Origin: Hepsetus odoe
Lineage: Eukaryota; Chordata; Actinopteri; Characiformes; Hepsetidae
NCBI GenBank assembly: GCA_017165825.1
Contig: CM029385.1
Coordinates: 4,594,933 to 4,658,932 of the forward strand
Length of the DNA: 64,000 bases
Reading direction: 5' to 3'
A program made the position numbers and the translations under genes. The notes under the pieces are model-generated. The model ran no database searches and was not told where the DNA came from. It was given only the letters and a program-made list of their open reading frames with translations. The number at the start of each line of letters is the position of its first letter. The first letter of the stretch is position 1. Positions 11,101 to 25,900 of this stretch are shown here, one piece after another.

Positions 11101-14100
11101 AATCAGCCCACTTGGAGAAGGTGGAGAATCTGGCAAGATGGTCAGACTAAATACCTCCAAGTGGACTTCGGCAAAACCAAAGAGCTGATTGTGGACTACA
11201 GCAGGATGTGAATCACCCTCCACATCAATGGTTCTCCAGTGAAGATGGTGAGCAACTTCAGATATATTGAGGTTCAGCTCTCTGAGGATCTCACTTGGCA
11301 CTCACACGTGAGATCTCAGATCTCCGAGGCGAGGCAGCAGCTCTACCACCTAAGGCAGCTATAAAGATTTAGGGTCTCTCTTGTGATCCTAAAAATGTTC
11401 TACTCGGCTGTCGAAAGTGTCCTGACAATGAACGTTGCTTTGTGGTTTGGGAACTGCTCTCTCCAGGCCAGCAAAGTGCTGCAGAGAGTGATCAGGGCAG
11501 CTGAGCACTACACCAGATCTGCTCTGTCCTCCCTGCAGGACATTTACACCAAATGCTGCAGGTCCAGAGCCTTCAAACTCATTGTGGACTCCTCACACCC
11601 TGTAAGCAGTTTGTTCGACCTGCAGCTCACAGCTTTATGACCAGGAAAGAGACTCAAAAAGAGTTTTTTTTTTTCTCACGGCCATAAGGCTCTTCAATCG
11701 GGACAATCTGGACAATTTGGTCAAATGCAACTTGTCTCGTTAGTACCTGCACACTTAGTTTAATTGAACACTATTCACTGTACATTTGCACACTCGCACT
11801 TCTCCACTTTACACTTCCTGCGGTATTCATTATAATTTAAGTGCATTTTGTAAATACTCCTGTACAGGTCTATATAGTCTGTTTTTCGAAATTGTATGTG
11901 TTTATTTCATCCTTATTCTATCATTAGTCAGTCTAGAGTGATTCAGGGATAACTTTCACTGCTAGTTGTGCGTGTATTACTGTGTATGTGACAAATAAAG
12001 CTCTTGAATCGAACTGAATCGAATTAAAATGAATGAAAACCATGTAAGATGGATTTGCTGAGATTTGGAAATGAAGATGGTTCCTCTCCAAAGCACTCTG
12101 TTCTTTTACCTGCAGTGGGTTTTTGGTGCTGATGGCCAGCACTTGGTATTTGAAGTAGCAGAGCTCACAGCTCCAGGAGCCTCTCTCGCTGATCCAGCGA
12201 ATCAGGCAGGGCTGATGGGTGCAGCGCACTGAGCCGTCACAGCGACACGGGCTCAACAGTTCCCCCTGTTTGACAAAGACACAGAAAACACACCAACTTA
12301 TTTCTTAGGTCTGTTTGGGTAAACATGACTGTGACTAAATCTCCAAAAGTGAACATACATGGCCTCGTGCTTTTTAATCAAATGAGCGATTGCACAAGGG
12401 CTGCACGATCAATTGGAAGATGAAATATCTCATTTTTCAACATTAAATATAGGAATATTTCCTTGAATATTAATATTCAATTAATATTATAAATCCATAC
12501 GTTTTAATTAATGACAATGTTTTAAATAATTATTATCTTTATGATGCTGGGCTGTCACTGTGGACCATTTCCCTTTTCTAGTATTTATTAAATGATTTCT
12601 TTCAAGTTCATTTAACTTCATTTGTGCCATTTGTTATTACAAACATTGGAAATTCATGTGATCCTGCTGGTGTGGGTTTCCTCTCAGTGATGACTGTGAA
12701 ATTGCCTTGAGTGCCCCCTGGTGGAGAATGTTCGGATTGATGAATATGGCTTTTTAAGGACCTGTGAATTCTCTGTTTATCACTTAAATTGCAAGATTAT
12801 CAACAGTTCAGATTTTGACTTGGGTATTCTCTAAATGGAATTAATGTCTAGAATTACAACAAATAATACAGTGATCCCACATATATAAATAAATAAACAT
12901 ATGCCCAAGCCTTGCCATCAGTGGTTTGAGAGTTCCAGCAGAGGAAACATGTTATGCAGCTGGTAATAACTGTTCAGCGAAGGTGTAGCGAGAAATACAC
13001 GCTATACTTTAATACCCCTAAAATAACGGAGCCACGAAAAGATATTGGATCATACGGTGACATTTATAAAATAAAATAGATTTGGAGATTCCCGCAACTT
13101 TAAAACATTTCATGTTTTAATTATAGAGATGTAAACAGCTCGTCTGAGTGCTTTAATGCGCTGTTATGAGGAAATAGTTTGGAGTGGTGGTGACAAGAAA
13201 CCCGAATGTAATGCCTCTAAAAGCTATTGCACAGAAAGTTATTATGAGAAATGCAGAATTACTCAGAAGACAAACATAGGTTCATTAGTCACTGTGGATG
13301 GTAAAAAAAAATCTCTAATTTCTCTAATGCACCACAAAGGAACTGTGAATGACTCTGTTTACATGTCAGCGACTGAATTATGAAGAAGTTCAGAATAAAT
13401 GATCGAATTACCCTTTTAACTGATGCAATGATACGCAGCGCAAAATGAAAAATATGAAGCTAAAGCATCTTTAGCACTTTTACCAGCCACCAAACCCCAT
13501 ATTTGAGTTACAGCAAAATTATCCAGCTCGATTCCTGGAGGGTCAAAGCGCTTGTTATCCATCATCTAACTCGGAAATGAACTAAAGAAGGCCTTTGTGA
13601 TTGGGTCACAAAGGAATCAGGTGTTAAAATAAAGTCTGAAAATAAAAATCTGCCCATGAATGGGGTTATTTTTGTGATCGTGAAACGCAAAATGCTGTTT
13701 TTCACCCGTACACACCGTGCAGCAGGGCGAAGCTATTGATAGTGATGGGGTACCTTGCTCAAGGGTACCTCGAGGCAACCTACTGGTCTGAGACTCAAAT
13801 CCACAACCTTCTAATCCTGGGGCAAGTCCCTAAACACCAGGCCACCGCTGCCCCATCAGAAGTGGCGTGGCTCTGTAAAGGAAATGCTTAGAGAAGGCAT
13901 TTAGCTCAACCACTGATCCAAGACATCCCTTCCCCAGACCCTGACTACAACCATTACAGATGTAATGGGAAATTCGGTCTGAGAACAGCATAGAAATACA
14001 GCACATACCTTCCACACACTACAGTGTAATGCTGTCAAGCCTCCCAGCTTGGGTTTAACAGTGTGTAAGATTGTGATTTCCCACATTTGCCTGCAGCAAA

Positions 14101-17100
14101 GCACATCTGTTCCATTCAGGCTCAGCCAAGTGTGAGCCCAGCTTTGCACACTTAACAGCAGGACTCAGGTATGTGAGCATCAACCAGTAGGTCTACAACT
14201 TCACACCCAGCTGTGTTTGCTGCAGGCGCTGAGCTTCTGAGACATCTGTTACCTGATGTTCAGAAAAAAATCTAATTCACACAATTTTCATCCTCCACAA
14301 ATGGATATTTGCTTTTGCACTGGAGATATGACGGTAATATGAAGGAAGAAACCCGTTCAAAATTCTGCATGTTTATCACATTTATTCACACAGAATCGTG
14401 GGGACTTTTCACCCTGTACGACACACTGTGTCGTATAATTTCCGAGGCTTTAATAATTGGATGTATTGGATGAGTTAGGCTTGCAGTTAGCACTTTATAA
14501 ATCAAACCTATGCAAAACAGACTTTTTGTCCACAAAAATATTTGGAAAAAGATGAATAGATAGAATCTTACCTGTTGAATCAAAGTTGAAATGTGGTCAA
14601 AAATGTGTGGTTAGCACTGAAAAAATAGCATTAAACCAATACTGTCACCGAAAACCTCAGTGTTCAGTTCAAACGTTTCCAAAAGCATCCTGTGTGTCGT
14701 TTACTTTTCAGAGGATTAAACCTTTTCAGTACAGAGTATCAGAAACATCTCTTCTTCCCTGCCTTGTTAGCTAATCTAAATGAGAGGTTTTATTATAAGA
14801 ACACAGAAAGGGACAAATCCATCAAACCAGTGAAGTGAAGCTTTGATCAGCACAAGTTGGTAGTATGTGACAACACGTCTGGCCCATAAACGGGCCATAA
14901 AGGATGGCTCAATGGGTAAAGCGATCAACCTGCAAAGGGAAGACTGGAGGGTCGATTGGGGTCTTAAGTCTTTAAGCACTGCGCTCACACACGACTGTAA
15001 GCAGCTCTGAATCTAGACGTCTGTTAAATGGCTTACAATCTAACTGAAATGTGCTGCTGAATCAACATTGGATGGATGGTAAAAATGTTGATTTTCCAAC
15101 ATGGAAACACAACGTGTAGGATCGGTGTCAACCCATTGTCAGGGAAAGTGAAAGTGACATTGAGAGCAAGGCAAAGCACACAATGAACCACAACGAAAAG
15201 CATTCCCTGCACTGAACCTGTACGTCTGGACCCAGGGAGCAGTGATTGGGACAGTACCTTGTTCAAAGGTACATTAGGGGAACCTACTGGTCTGGGACTT
15301 GAACCAACGACCTTCTGATTATAGGTTTCCTGACCTACATTGATTCAGTGTTTTCACCCACCATTAAATCAAAATTGCAGATTGCTATGACATCTGATTT
15401 TGTCCCTGCCTCGATCTATTCGATGAAGACAGCAGTACTTTAGAAAAACAATAGTATCGTGGTAGCAGGGATCTATCCTGTATCCTGTATCTTCATCTTC
15501 ATTTTTAAGCTTTAAGCACTGTCTTACATTTCGCTTCTCTTGAAGACTCCATGACCTTTCCGGGTAGCTTTGAGGGGAGCCTGAAGACGTGGCTTAGAGT
15601 CGCCGGAGCAGCTGGACTTGCGTAAATGAGACATTACTCACGCAAGCGTTCATCGGGAGCGGTAAATCGATGCACGTTCACAGCGTGGCGGCCGATGCTG
15701 ACGCACAGCCGTAACCCAAAGGGCAGCGGCCTTTCTCAGGGGTCCGAACAAAGCGAAGTACGTGCAGGTTAATGAGGGGTGAGCATGCCTTCGCCCAGAC
15801 ATGTGATCAATACAGGCCTCTGAAACACCTGCAGAGAGACAGACACGTTGCGCCTGCGGCAAAGAATCACAAGGCCCATTGTTTTGGGAACGGCGTTCGC
15901 ATGGTGCTCGTTTAATTATGGCCTCATCATCTCTCATGAACCACAAGAAAGTTTAGATGGGCAATTTAGTCAAAGCTGGAGTTATAATACAGCTTTCATC
16001 TTAGGGGGAAAGTCAAAACACAGATGCTTTTATGCCTCTGAGCCAATTCAACTCTGAGCACTCAGCAGGTACTTTTATTGAACATACCGCACTGCTTCTC
16101 ATTATGAGAGTATAATTTATATATGAACTAAAGCTTCTGGGGCTCCTAGTGTCTCTGAAAGCTCTACTCTGCCTGCAGCCTGCAGTCAAAAATGATACTG
16201 TATACATACCTCTGATCCTGACTTCAACCGATCCTTCATAAAAAACACTAATATTTTTACTAGAAATAAAGTTAATTCATTTATTAGCGCTTATATATCA
16301 GCACACTCAAAAATGATTACAAATGCATAGACAAATAAAGTAATAGTATTTGTTGTCATATGCAAATTAAGGCTGAACAATTCATCATTTTCATACTGGA
16401 ACCAGAACTGAAGAGATTGCAGTTTTCAACATCGCAAAGGGCTGCATGTTTCGTTAGATCCTATATCAGCCAGTGCTCTAATCGCGAGAGTTTAATATGA
16501 ATACAATCTACTAATGCAGAGTTCGGGAGCTGGCAGTTTGGCCCACTCAGGCCAAAACGTACTTTTTTGGGGAAAACAGGTCGAAAAGAAAAAAGTGACA
16601 TTAAAATGATTGCGTTTGAATTGCACTCCAAATCTAAAATCAGTGATGGGAGAAATTTCCTCAGTTCATTCAGCAATGATGTAAACACCTCCGGCGAAAT
16701 TCTAAATTTGTAAACTTTGACTTTTAACACTTACAAACTTACATTTACTGCCCATTTTAGTTCTTAATTTCAATTTTTTTTTAACTCTCTGATTGAACCT
16801 CACAAAAATAATCCCAGATTACTATTTTTCAAAACTAAGAACCAGGCAAGTAAAAGACTTCAGACACCAGCAGTCTGCAGTAATGAAACTGGTGGACCTC
16901 TTTAGTATAAAATGAAAAGATATTGGATAAAAATCCAAATCACGCTTAAACCCAGTTTATCTGCTGTCTGGTGCAGAGTTCAGTTTATTTGCTACCAGGA
17001 TCAATCAGGGTGATTTTAGCCAAAGGCTTAGCCTTGGTCATACACCAAGAACTTTTATACTGACATTTACTAGGACTCTGACTCACTCAGTGCCGTTTGT

Positions 17101-20100
17101 CCTGATTAGGGTCACGGGGGTTGGGGGTGGTTGGATGTGAGACAGGGCGAAAGGTGGAGAAAACCCCCTGGACAGGTCGCCAGTCCATCACGCTCTATTT
17201 ATTTAAGCCAAGCTGTTACAGTTCAATCTCTCGGAGTCACTTACACTTATTTTTCCTACCCTATGAACTGAAACAGAACAGGGGATGGTTATCTTCCTCA
17301 AGATGGATGATCCTTTGATTCTGATTGACCATTATCTGTGCTTTCGTGCTCTCATATTGTATCCTAGAACAACCATCATGGGGGTCTTTTGGTCACCTTT
17401 CCTTCAGACCAGCCACTCCATCATGGATCACCTGCATGTACTGCCCACCAATTTATCACTGCCACCGATCACACAGACTCCAGCGGGACCTGCTGCTGCT
17501 AATTACAGATGCAAGCTGATCCTGCTTGACTGAAGCCAGATCCGGCCTGACTCCTCCTGACCTGATTGTAAAGAAGAAAATCGGAAATCAAACTAACAAA
17601 AAAAAAGATATCTGATTCACATAGCTCATTTTAAATCCGGGCAATAAAAGAAAGACCTTTCATCCAAGTAGAGGTTTTAAACGGCAGGTTTTAATAATGT
17701 CTCTCTTGAGAAAAGTCGTTTCCTGCTACGGCCATGGCAAATTCGTTTTTCAAGTAAGTACATCCAGTATCGTTTACAAGCAAATTTACAGATGCCAGTA
17801 ATGACATTAATTCGCCAGACTATGCGGGACAATGCTTGTGGGAAAACTATGAATAAATCAATGAGCAGCGAACCAACAAAAGCAACAGCAAAATGGAAAG
17901 CCCCGATGATCCTTTAGAGCCTATCCTGGAAAAAGAATCCATGAACTTCATGAAAGAATGCAAGTGGCTACAATCACTTGATAGAAACAATTACTGATGA
18001 TATATGAAGTGAAGTGAAAGTGACTATTCTCTGTTTTTTACCCACCCACACTATGCAGCAGGGGGCAGCTATGTCCACTGCCCGGGAAGCAGTGATGGGG
18101 ACGGTTCCTTGCTCAAGGGTACCTCAGGGCAACCTACTGGTCTGTGATTCAAACATATGATCTTGCGATCCTGGAGCCTAGTCCCAAAACACTAGGCTAC
18201 CACTGGCCCCTCATATACTGCTAGAACCAACTACGCTGGTTCAAAATACATTTCTAGGGTCATATTTGAGCAGATGAAATGATTATCAATTATCAATAGC
18301 AATTATCACTGAGAATCAGAATCAGAAAAAAAAAAAAAAAAGAAATTGCTTAACTATGTACAAAAATGCAGTGAATCCCGATTATTTCTTTTAACCTTTC
18401 TAAATTTCTTTTAAAAGCTGTAGTTAAGATTAATGCAACGACTTTAAAATAAAGTGTTACTGATGTCTGGATTTGCTGGTTTTCAATTTAGAAATATTCC
18501 CATTTTCATGCTTGAAAATAATGGCATTGGGATATAAACTAACCTCAGTATGATTGGACTGGAAAGAAAATCAATAGTATTTAATGCTAACAACCTTTTC
18601 AATAATTAGATGACGTTTTTTTCCAACGACCAAGCGAAAATCTTCAAATGGCTGCAGAGTCAGGCAGATTGGTAGGTGCCATCTTTCAGGGTAGATGGAG
18701 GATCATCCAGACGTATCTTTCAGCCAACCAAAGACTACAAAACGCATCCTTGCTGCACACGATGAGAAAACAACCACAACCAAAAAGGCTTATTGATCCC
18801 TCTCTTTCACAGTCACGTCATCATAAAACAGTGCTGACTCTAATGCAAAGTGAGCCGGAGCAGGTCCACATTACGTAGCATGCACTTCATACTGTAATGC
18901 TGACATGTCAGGAGGTTGTCAACAAAGCATCGACTAGGCTCAAAGCATATGCTAACGCAAGGCCTTAAAAAATGACAGATATGTAGGAGTGAAGGAAGAG
19001 AAAAATCGATGCAGCCTTTCGACAGAGACCGCAGACCAAAGAAAAGGCCAATCGGTGGAGAGCATATGGTGGGGTGCCACACAGAGTGTCAGCAGCACAA
19101 ACGAGAGAAAGCAATCTGTGGACATTAATGGCATTGATCTGTTAACCGTGCAACACTGTGTTAAACCCACGATGCACGAGGGAATTAGAGCTGTGACGGG
19201 AATGCAGAACGCCTAAACCTTGATAATCACCATTGATTTTTGCGCCGGGCTACAGATTTATTTGTGTTCATCTCGGACAAAACCGATTTCAGTCAAAAAC
19301 GCTCGGCAGAAATGCCACCGTAACGAAACCGTCCCAGGACAAAGTCTAACGTTAATATTCCATCAGGCTCTTTAAAATGATAGAAGCTCATTCTGTGAAA
19401 GTGAAAAAAGTGAAAGTGACTATTCTTGTCACTGTGAAACAGTACAACTCACAGTGAACCAGAACGAAATTACACCTCTGCATTTAACCCACACAAAAAC
19501 ACGTGCAGCAGCTACTGAGAGTGCCCAGCGAGCATTGACGGGGGCTGTACCTTCTTCAAGGGCACCTCAGGGGCAACCTACTGGGCTGGGATTTGAACCC
19601 GTGGCCAACTCCCTAACCATTAGACCACTGCCGCCCCATGAAGGTAGGGAGCGAGGCTAACTGGTTGTTAATTATTACTATTATATCGGCCCCTTGCCAG
19701 GGTCACATGCAAATACGCCTTCTGAATATTCATGATTTTTCACGCATCCAGAGCATTTCTGCAGGTGATGAATCAGCAAATTCATTAAAACATCATTTTC
19801 TCTGAAAGACAATGTTAATTTTTCTGGGGTTTGACAGGTTGGACCACAAAAAAGCAAAAGTAGAGCCACATTTCTGTTTCATTCTTAGATTAATTTGCCT
19901 CCATGTATGTATTGTAATGTGCACGTGGTCCCGAAAGAGTAATGAGGATACCAAATGTTCATTTGAATGCCCCTGACACAGTATGTGTCCTGTTAATAAA
20001 GTAAAAAATGACATTGTCCATAGAGAACACATTTTAATTAACACTAACTGTTTAATTGCTGCTTTGAAATCGTCAAGGAGCAAAATATGAAATATGGCCT

Positions 20101-22927
20101 GTGATGTGATAATGCTATCTGTCTGTTTTGCCAAAATTTCCTTAAACTATTCATTCATTCATTCATAACTCACATCAGTTAAACTTTTGCAAAGAAATCT
20201 AAACACCTAATAAGAAATTGTTGAAGAAATTGTAGATGGAGAGAAAGGGTTTGAAATCTTACCCTATCCTGATGCGTCATCGGTTGTTATTTGAAATGTG
20301 GGAGGGATTCACAACATGGAAAAAAAACAGCCTTCGCAATTTACATCAGTCTGCATTCAAACAGCACAGTCTACAGAATCTGCACTTCAGGGGCAGCGGT
20401 GGTTAGGGAGTTGCCCCGCATCGGAAGATTGTGGGTTCAACTCCCTTAGGTAGGTTGCCCTGAGGTACCCTTGAGGAAGGTACCGTCCCCGTCACTGCTC
20501 CCCGGGCTCTTTCAATAGCTGCCCACTGCTGCACGGTCTTTGCATGGGTTAAATGCAGAGGTCCAATTTCATTGTGGTTCACGTGTGCTGTGCTGTGACC
20601 TCGCAATGACGAGGGTTGTCACTTTCACTTTCACTTTCTGGTCATCACTTAGGGTCAACCATCAGTTATTCCTGGCTTTGCTTGCCAGCATCAGTATCAC
20701 TGGCTCGGAGTTACCCAGCATTATTGAAAGGATCTAAGTCCACCCCCCAACAACTGTCCATTGGTGTTCCACATGGCTCAGTTCCGGGCCCCTTAATTTT
20801 ATTTTTTACACTTTTTCTCAGCAAAATGATATCTTTACATGGTTTTTCATGTTTAGGCAGACCACACCCAGCCTATCCTTTCCTTCCAATTACTCTCAAT
20901 TCAATCACCCTTTCGGTCCGGGGAGATCTGCATGCCTGAATGATGTTTTTCCATGGTGGCTGGTCTTCTGAACCCCTTCTGAACACCAGCAAAACAGAGA
21001 TCCCTTCTACAATGGAAACATGGGCTCTAGATGTCAATTTCCCTCACATCCTACAACATCTTTACAACATAAGGAATATCCCTCCCTTCCTCATCCCTGA
21101 TGCTGATTAGATATTCAGTCACTTGTCATTTTTAAGCTGGATTACTGCAGCACACTCCTAGCTGGTCTTCCTCTGAAGGCCATCAGAACCACTTCATAAC
21201 TGCATTGATCAAACCACGTGTCACAGCTCACCCTCTTAGAGCATCAAGCTCACCCCAGTTTGACCTCCCATTTCTCAATAGCAGAAGATCAAAACTCTCA
21301 GTTCCTAAGTGGTGGAACATTTTAGTGTAAGGGAAGTGTTTCCTTTCGAAAACTACAAGGTACTCCAGTAAACCCAGTTCACTCCAGACAAGAGTGTCTG
21401 CCAAATTCAGCAAATGTAAATGAAAACATGTCAAAACTTGAGATTGCCTTGCACAAATCAGCAAAAACAATAGCTATCAAGATACAGAGACATCAGAGGC
21501 AACAGCATATTAGCATCGATTTTTATGCTCGTCATGGAAAAAGGGACCATATATAACACATAATCGTTTCATTTCATTTCATGATGGGTATTGGCACTTC
21601 TCTTAAAATATTTATATAAAAACTATTTAGATTTGTAGGTTTATATGGTCGCTTGGGGAGCCATTTTTCTGGTGATTCACAAAGTATGCAGTGCAAAGAT
21701 ATAGTTCTCATAACCCTGTTTGAATTGTGCCTCTGAAAAATATCCATTTGGGTGGCCAAGCACTGTGCCCTACCTTTCTACTCCGAAAAGATTTGGGATG
21801 CTACTCCTAAATGAAAGGAGTAGTAGGACTTAGTGGTAGGGGTGAAGAGGGACCGGGCCTTGGTTGCATGGAGTCATGAACCTCTGGTTATGAACCCCTG
21901 CTGTAGAGAATGTACATTAATTCTGAATTCTCTTTGAACTGGGGTCTCCAAATGCTTGTTAACGTACCCAGAGTATTTGGACAAAAGCATATTGTGATAT
22001 AATGTATCACGACAATGATTTTTTTGAATAAAGCAGCCCTCATCCCTCACCGAAGTGTGTTTATTGTTTCAGAAAGTGTAAATTGCTAGTGCTTTGTCCG
22101 GTACATTGTGCAGCTGGTAGGCGACCTTTCAGTTCTCTTGTTCCCGATGGTGATGCAGTCTCGACAGTTAGCCCACGTTTTTTTTTTTTTTCCCACTGTA
22201 CTTTATACATAACAGTCTGCTGTTTACAAGTGCGCTGATTCATCCTCTCCTGTTATATTTGCTCTGTGTTGTCCTGCTCTACCTGCACAGCTTGGTTGTA
22301 CTCGAGCACACAGGTCAGATTTCGTTTTTCCAAACAGCATGAGTAACCAGTGGAGAATATCAAGGAAAACAGCTCCAGCGGCTGAACAAAACAACATACG
22401 TCACCCAAAAAAACAAACGGTCGCGTTTAAAGTCAGCTCGACGGGACTCTGAGACCATCACGACCACAGCTTTATCTTCACGAGATGTGATGTGAACGTT
22501 GTGCATGTTTACTTCCCTCCCTCTGATTAATGGTGAGGGAACGTTCAAAGACATCTAGTCTGAAAAGCTGGAGAGTACACATTGTACCCACAGTCCTTTC
22601 GTGCCCGGCGACAGTAAAAACAGATTGTTCAGGAAGGTCTTCCCTTTCACAGCCTGCTCTTCAACCTCAGTTCATCTGGAAATCATACCAGGACCCTCTA
22701 AAGTGAAAGTGACTATCCTTGTCATTGTGAAAAGCAGCACAGCACAACACAGTGAAACTCAACCTCTGCATTTCATCCATACACACACGTGCAGCAGGGG
22801 GCAGCTATTGAAAGCGCCCGGGGAGCAGTGACGGGGACGGTACCTTGCTCAAGGGTGCCTCAAGGCAACCTACGGGAGAGGGAACCCACAATCTTCCAAT
22901 CCAGCCACCGCTGCCCCACATACATAC

Positions 22928-22965
<38 letters not shown>

Positions 22966-25900
22966 AGGCACATGCCTATATGTTTCCCATTTTCTTCTTA
23001 ATAAAACACTGATAGTTTCAGAGCCATACATTCCTTCATGTATTCGTCAGTCTATGCATAAAAAAGGCGTCTTGTTTCTGTGATGTCACAAAAACATTTA
23101 ATCACATCTGTCTACACAATCTACAGCAGTTCAGCTCCGCCCATTCACAACAAAGAGCCAATCAGAACGGAGATTAATTACACTCAATAGTCATTAAGGA
23201 ACTAGAAGAGGTTGCAAGAGGTTGGAAAATGGGCTGCTTAAAGACAATATAAGTGGACAAAAATGCAAATATTGTACCATAAGGGCCCTTTAAGTCTAAT
23301 CTGGGCAGAACCGGTATCCCTTCAAATGCACAACATTACAATGAGTGGTCATGATCTTCTGCTTATCATTTACAAGCCCTGGCAGCTTTGACAGTCCGTC
23401 TAATGAAGATTGATATTTCATACCAGCTCCTTCACTGGTTAATCATGTTTGTAGATATTATTGGCCATAAAGGAGGGACACTGGCTTTTAAACCTGTGAC
23501 TTATCTGGCTAATTCGATAACGGTGCAGCAGTGAGCAAAGATGGAGATTATAGATCTCGGAGCTTCCAGAAAAGGCTTTATAGTCAAGGACATCAGGTGG
23601 ACCCTTGTTGCCAAGTGTTTGAATTTATTCTTTCTTTTCTATGTCTAATACTGCAAGAGCTCGTTTACTGCACCTAAAACATAATGTTTTATACATTTAT
23701 TCAGCTTAGAGTCCGAATCTGGTTTGCTTTAGGATGAACTACATTATGAGATGATGGATCATTGACACCTTTCAAAATTAGCTGATGTAAAGCTATTCTG
23801 CTGTATTTTAGCTCTCCAGGCTGCTTTGTTAAACTGGATAATTGATTCTGAATCCAGTAATTGTGATCGAGTTCGATGCGTTGTTACCGAATCTGGCAAC
23901 TGGCCAAGTTCACATCCTACCGATTGGCAGTGCGGCTGAACGGAATGGCAATCACCCCATGAACAGCAGGACACAACAGCTTTAATCCCGGTCCTCCTTG
24001 ATTTTAAAAAAGAACTGCTTGGTGATTGCTTTGCTGTGAATCTACAGATCATTAAAAAGCCATGTTCAGCAGTAGAGAGTAAACCCACACCAGCAGGATT
24101 AAAGTGAAAGTGGCTATTTGCCTTTAGGAGCACACAGCACGGCACACAGCGAAACACAGCGAAATGCATCATCTGTCTTTAACCCATACACATCACGTAG
24201 CAGTGGCCAGCCATGTCCAGCGCCTGGGGAGCAGTGATGGGCACGATACCTTGCTCAGTGGTACCTCAGGGCAAATCGCTGGTCTGGGATTCAAACCCCA
24301 TTTTTAATCTTGGGGCCTAATCTAAACCATAACTGCCCCAGGATTCTGGAACTATTCTAAGCACAACATCATAAAAGTACAATCGTACGTCTTTTCTTTT
24401 CTGTTAAAAAAAAAAATTGAACAGAAAACCCTGCATGTATTGGGAATGAGTGGAGTAAATGGGACTGGACGCAGAGAGAAGCTTTGACTGGACCTCAGTC
24501 TGCTAGACTGCAATATAACCTCCAGCTGAACTTGTAATCTTGTTTTACCTTCCCCAGAAATGACCTCTTCATGCAGTTTCCCCCCTCATGTGTTTGTTCT
24601 TAGCAACTGTTGTGGGGTTGGACAAGCCGTACAGAACCACTCCAAAGACATAGTGTCCAAATGCATCAATTATTCAGCAAGGATGTTTGTTTGGATTCAA
24701 CTTATAACCTTGTTTCCAGTTCAAAGAACTTTGGTACTGAACTGTAGTTGCTCAAAGCTGGGTTGAAAACAATGCCACAAAAACCTGCATCCAAGATAAC
24801 AACCAAAATGATTACGCAATTGCAAAAAAATAAAAAATCAACCAAAGCAGGGTGACCTGCCCCAGAATTACATCAAAATATCACCAAAGAATGAATACAC
24901 TGGTTGGTATTTAGGCAAAGGCCTTCTATGTGTCGATTTCTCATTTCTGAGCTTTTATGACAGGATTAGTTTTAGATGGAAAAAATGGGGTGATGTAATT
25001 AATATAGATGTTTTAACTGCCTAGAAACACCCCTAAATGGGACGTGGTTTCTGAACGTGTTCAGTATGGACTGCTTTCTTGAGTAGCCACTCCATCAAGA
25101 GTCATCAACGTCCTGGGGTGGCGTTTTTTTACCCCACCTGCACCTGCAAAATGTCTCCTTACAGAATGGCACTTAAGATGATCGAGATGTTTGCCAGCAT
25201 TGAGCAAAGTATCTTCAACACTGCAGAGCACAGAGAGGTCAGGTGACCTGAGTGCACTGACAGTGCTGTTATGACGCACTTATCGATGATGTTTCTCTTC
25301 CCTTTCGTTTTCTAGGTCATGGCCAGTGATTAGTGCTGACGGTATTTATTAGAGATAGGCCTTTATTGTAGGAAAAGCTAAAAAGAGTGTCCCAGGGCGC
25401 CTGGGTCCGACCCCAGCCATCCTGGATTTAACGAGCAGTCATACACCTCTAATGACCAGCCCATTACACTCGACAGCCTCATTAGGAGCGTGTGGGCTTT
25501 AGAGGGCTTCACAACAAGGTAATCTGATAGAATTGTAACCAAGGCTACAATCACAGGATTTTTAAAGCTTTCCTTCATCAGCTCTTGATCTGCATTTACA
25601 TTTCTGATGTCAGAGGTTTGAGAAAAGTGTGAATCTGTCCCCAAAAACTAGACGATGGAAAGGATCAGGTTCTACACGTTCCACTGTTGTTGCTGACATT
25701 TTGGCGCCCATAGGGATGAACAGGTTGATGGACCCGTACAGCGATCTTTGTAGACTTGCAGGGGGGATGAAGAGCATGGAGATTGGAGCAAAAGCCTGGT
25801 GTTGGATCTGGGCCCAAATAAGTCTGAGTGTGACTGTAGTGTCTGCACACATATATTAAAGGAGCACAGCGATTACAAAACCTAGTATCTTGATGAAAAA

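Noticed and set aside
23759..24172. 137-codon minus frame
   Set aside because: Its beginning lies in a SINE and the rest has no domain.
25610..25859. Overlapping 61-80 codon frames on both strands
   Set aside because: Looked like a possible processed pseudogene, but no family could be named and no exon signals flank it.
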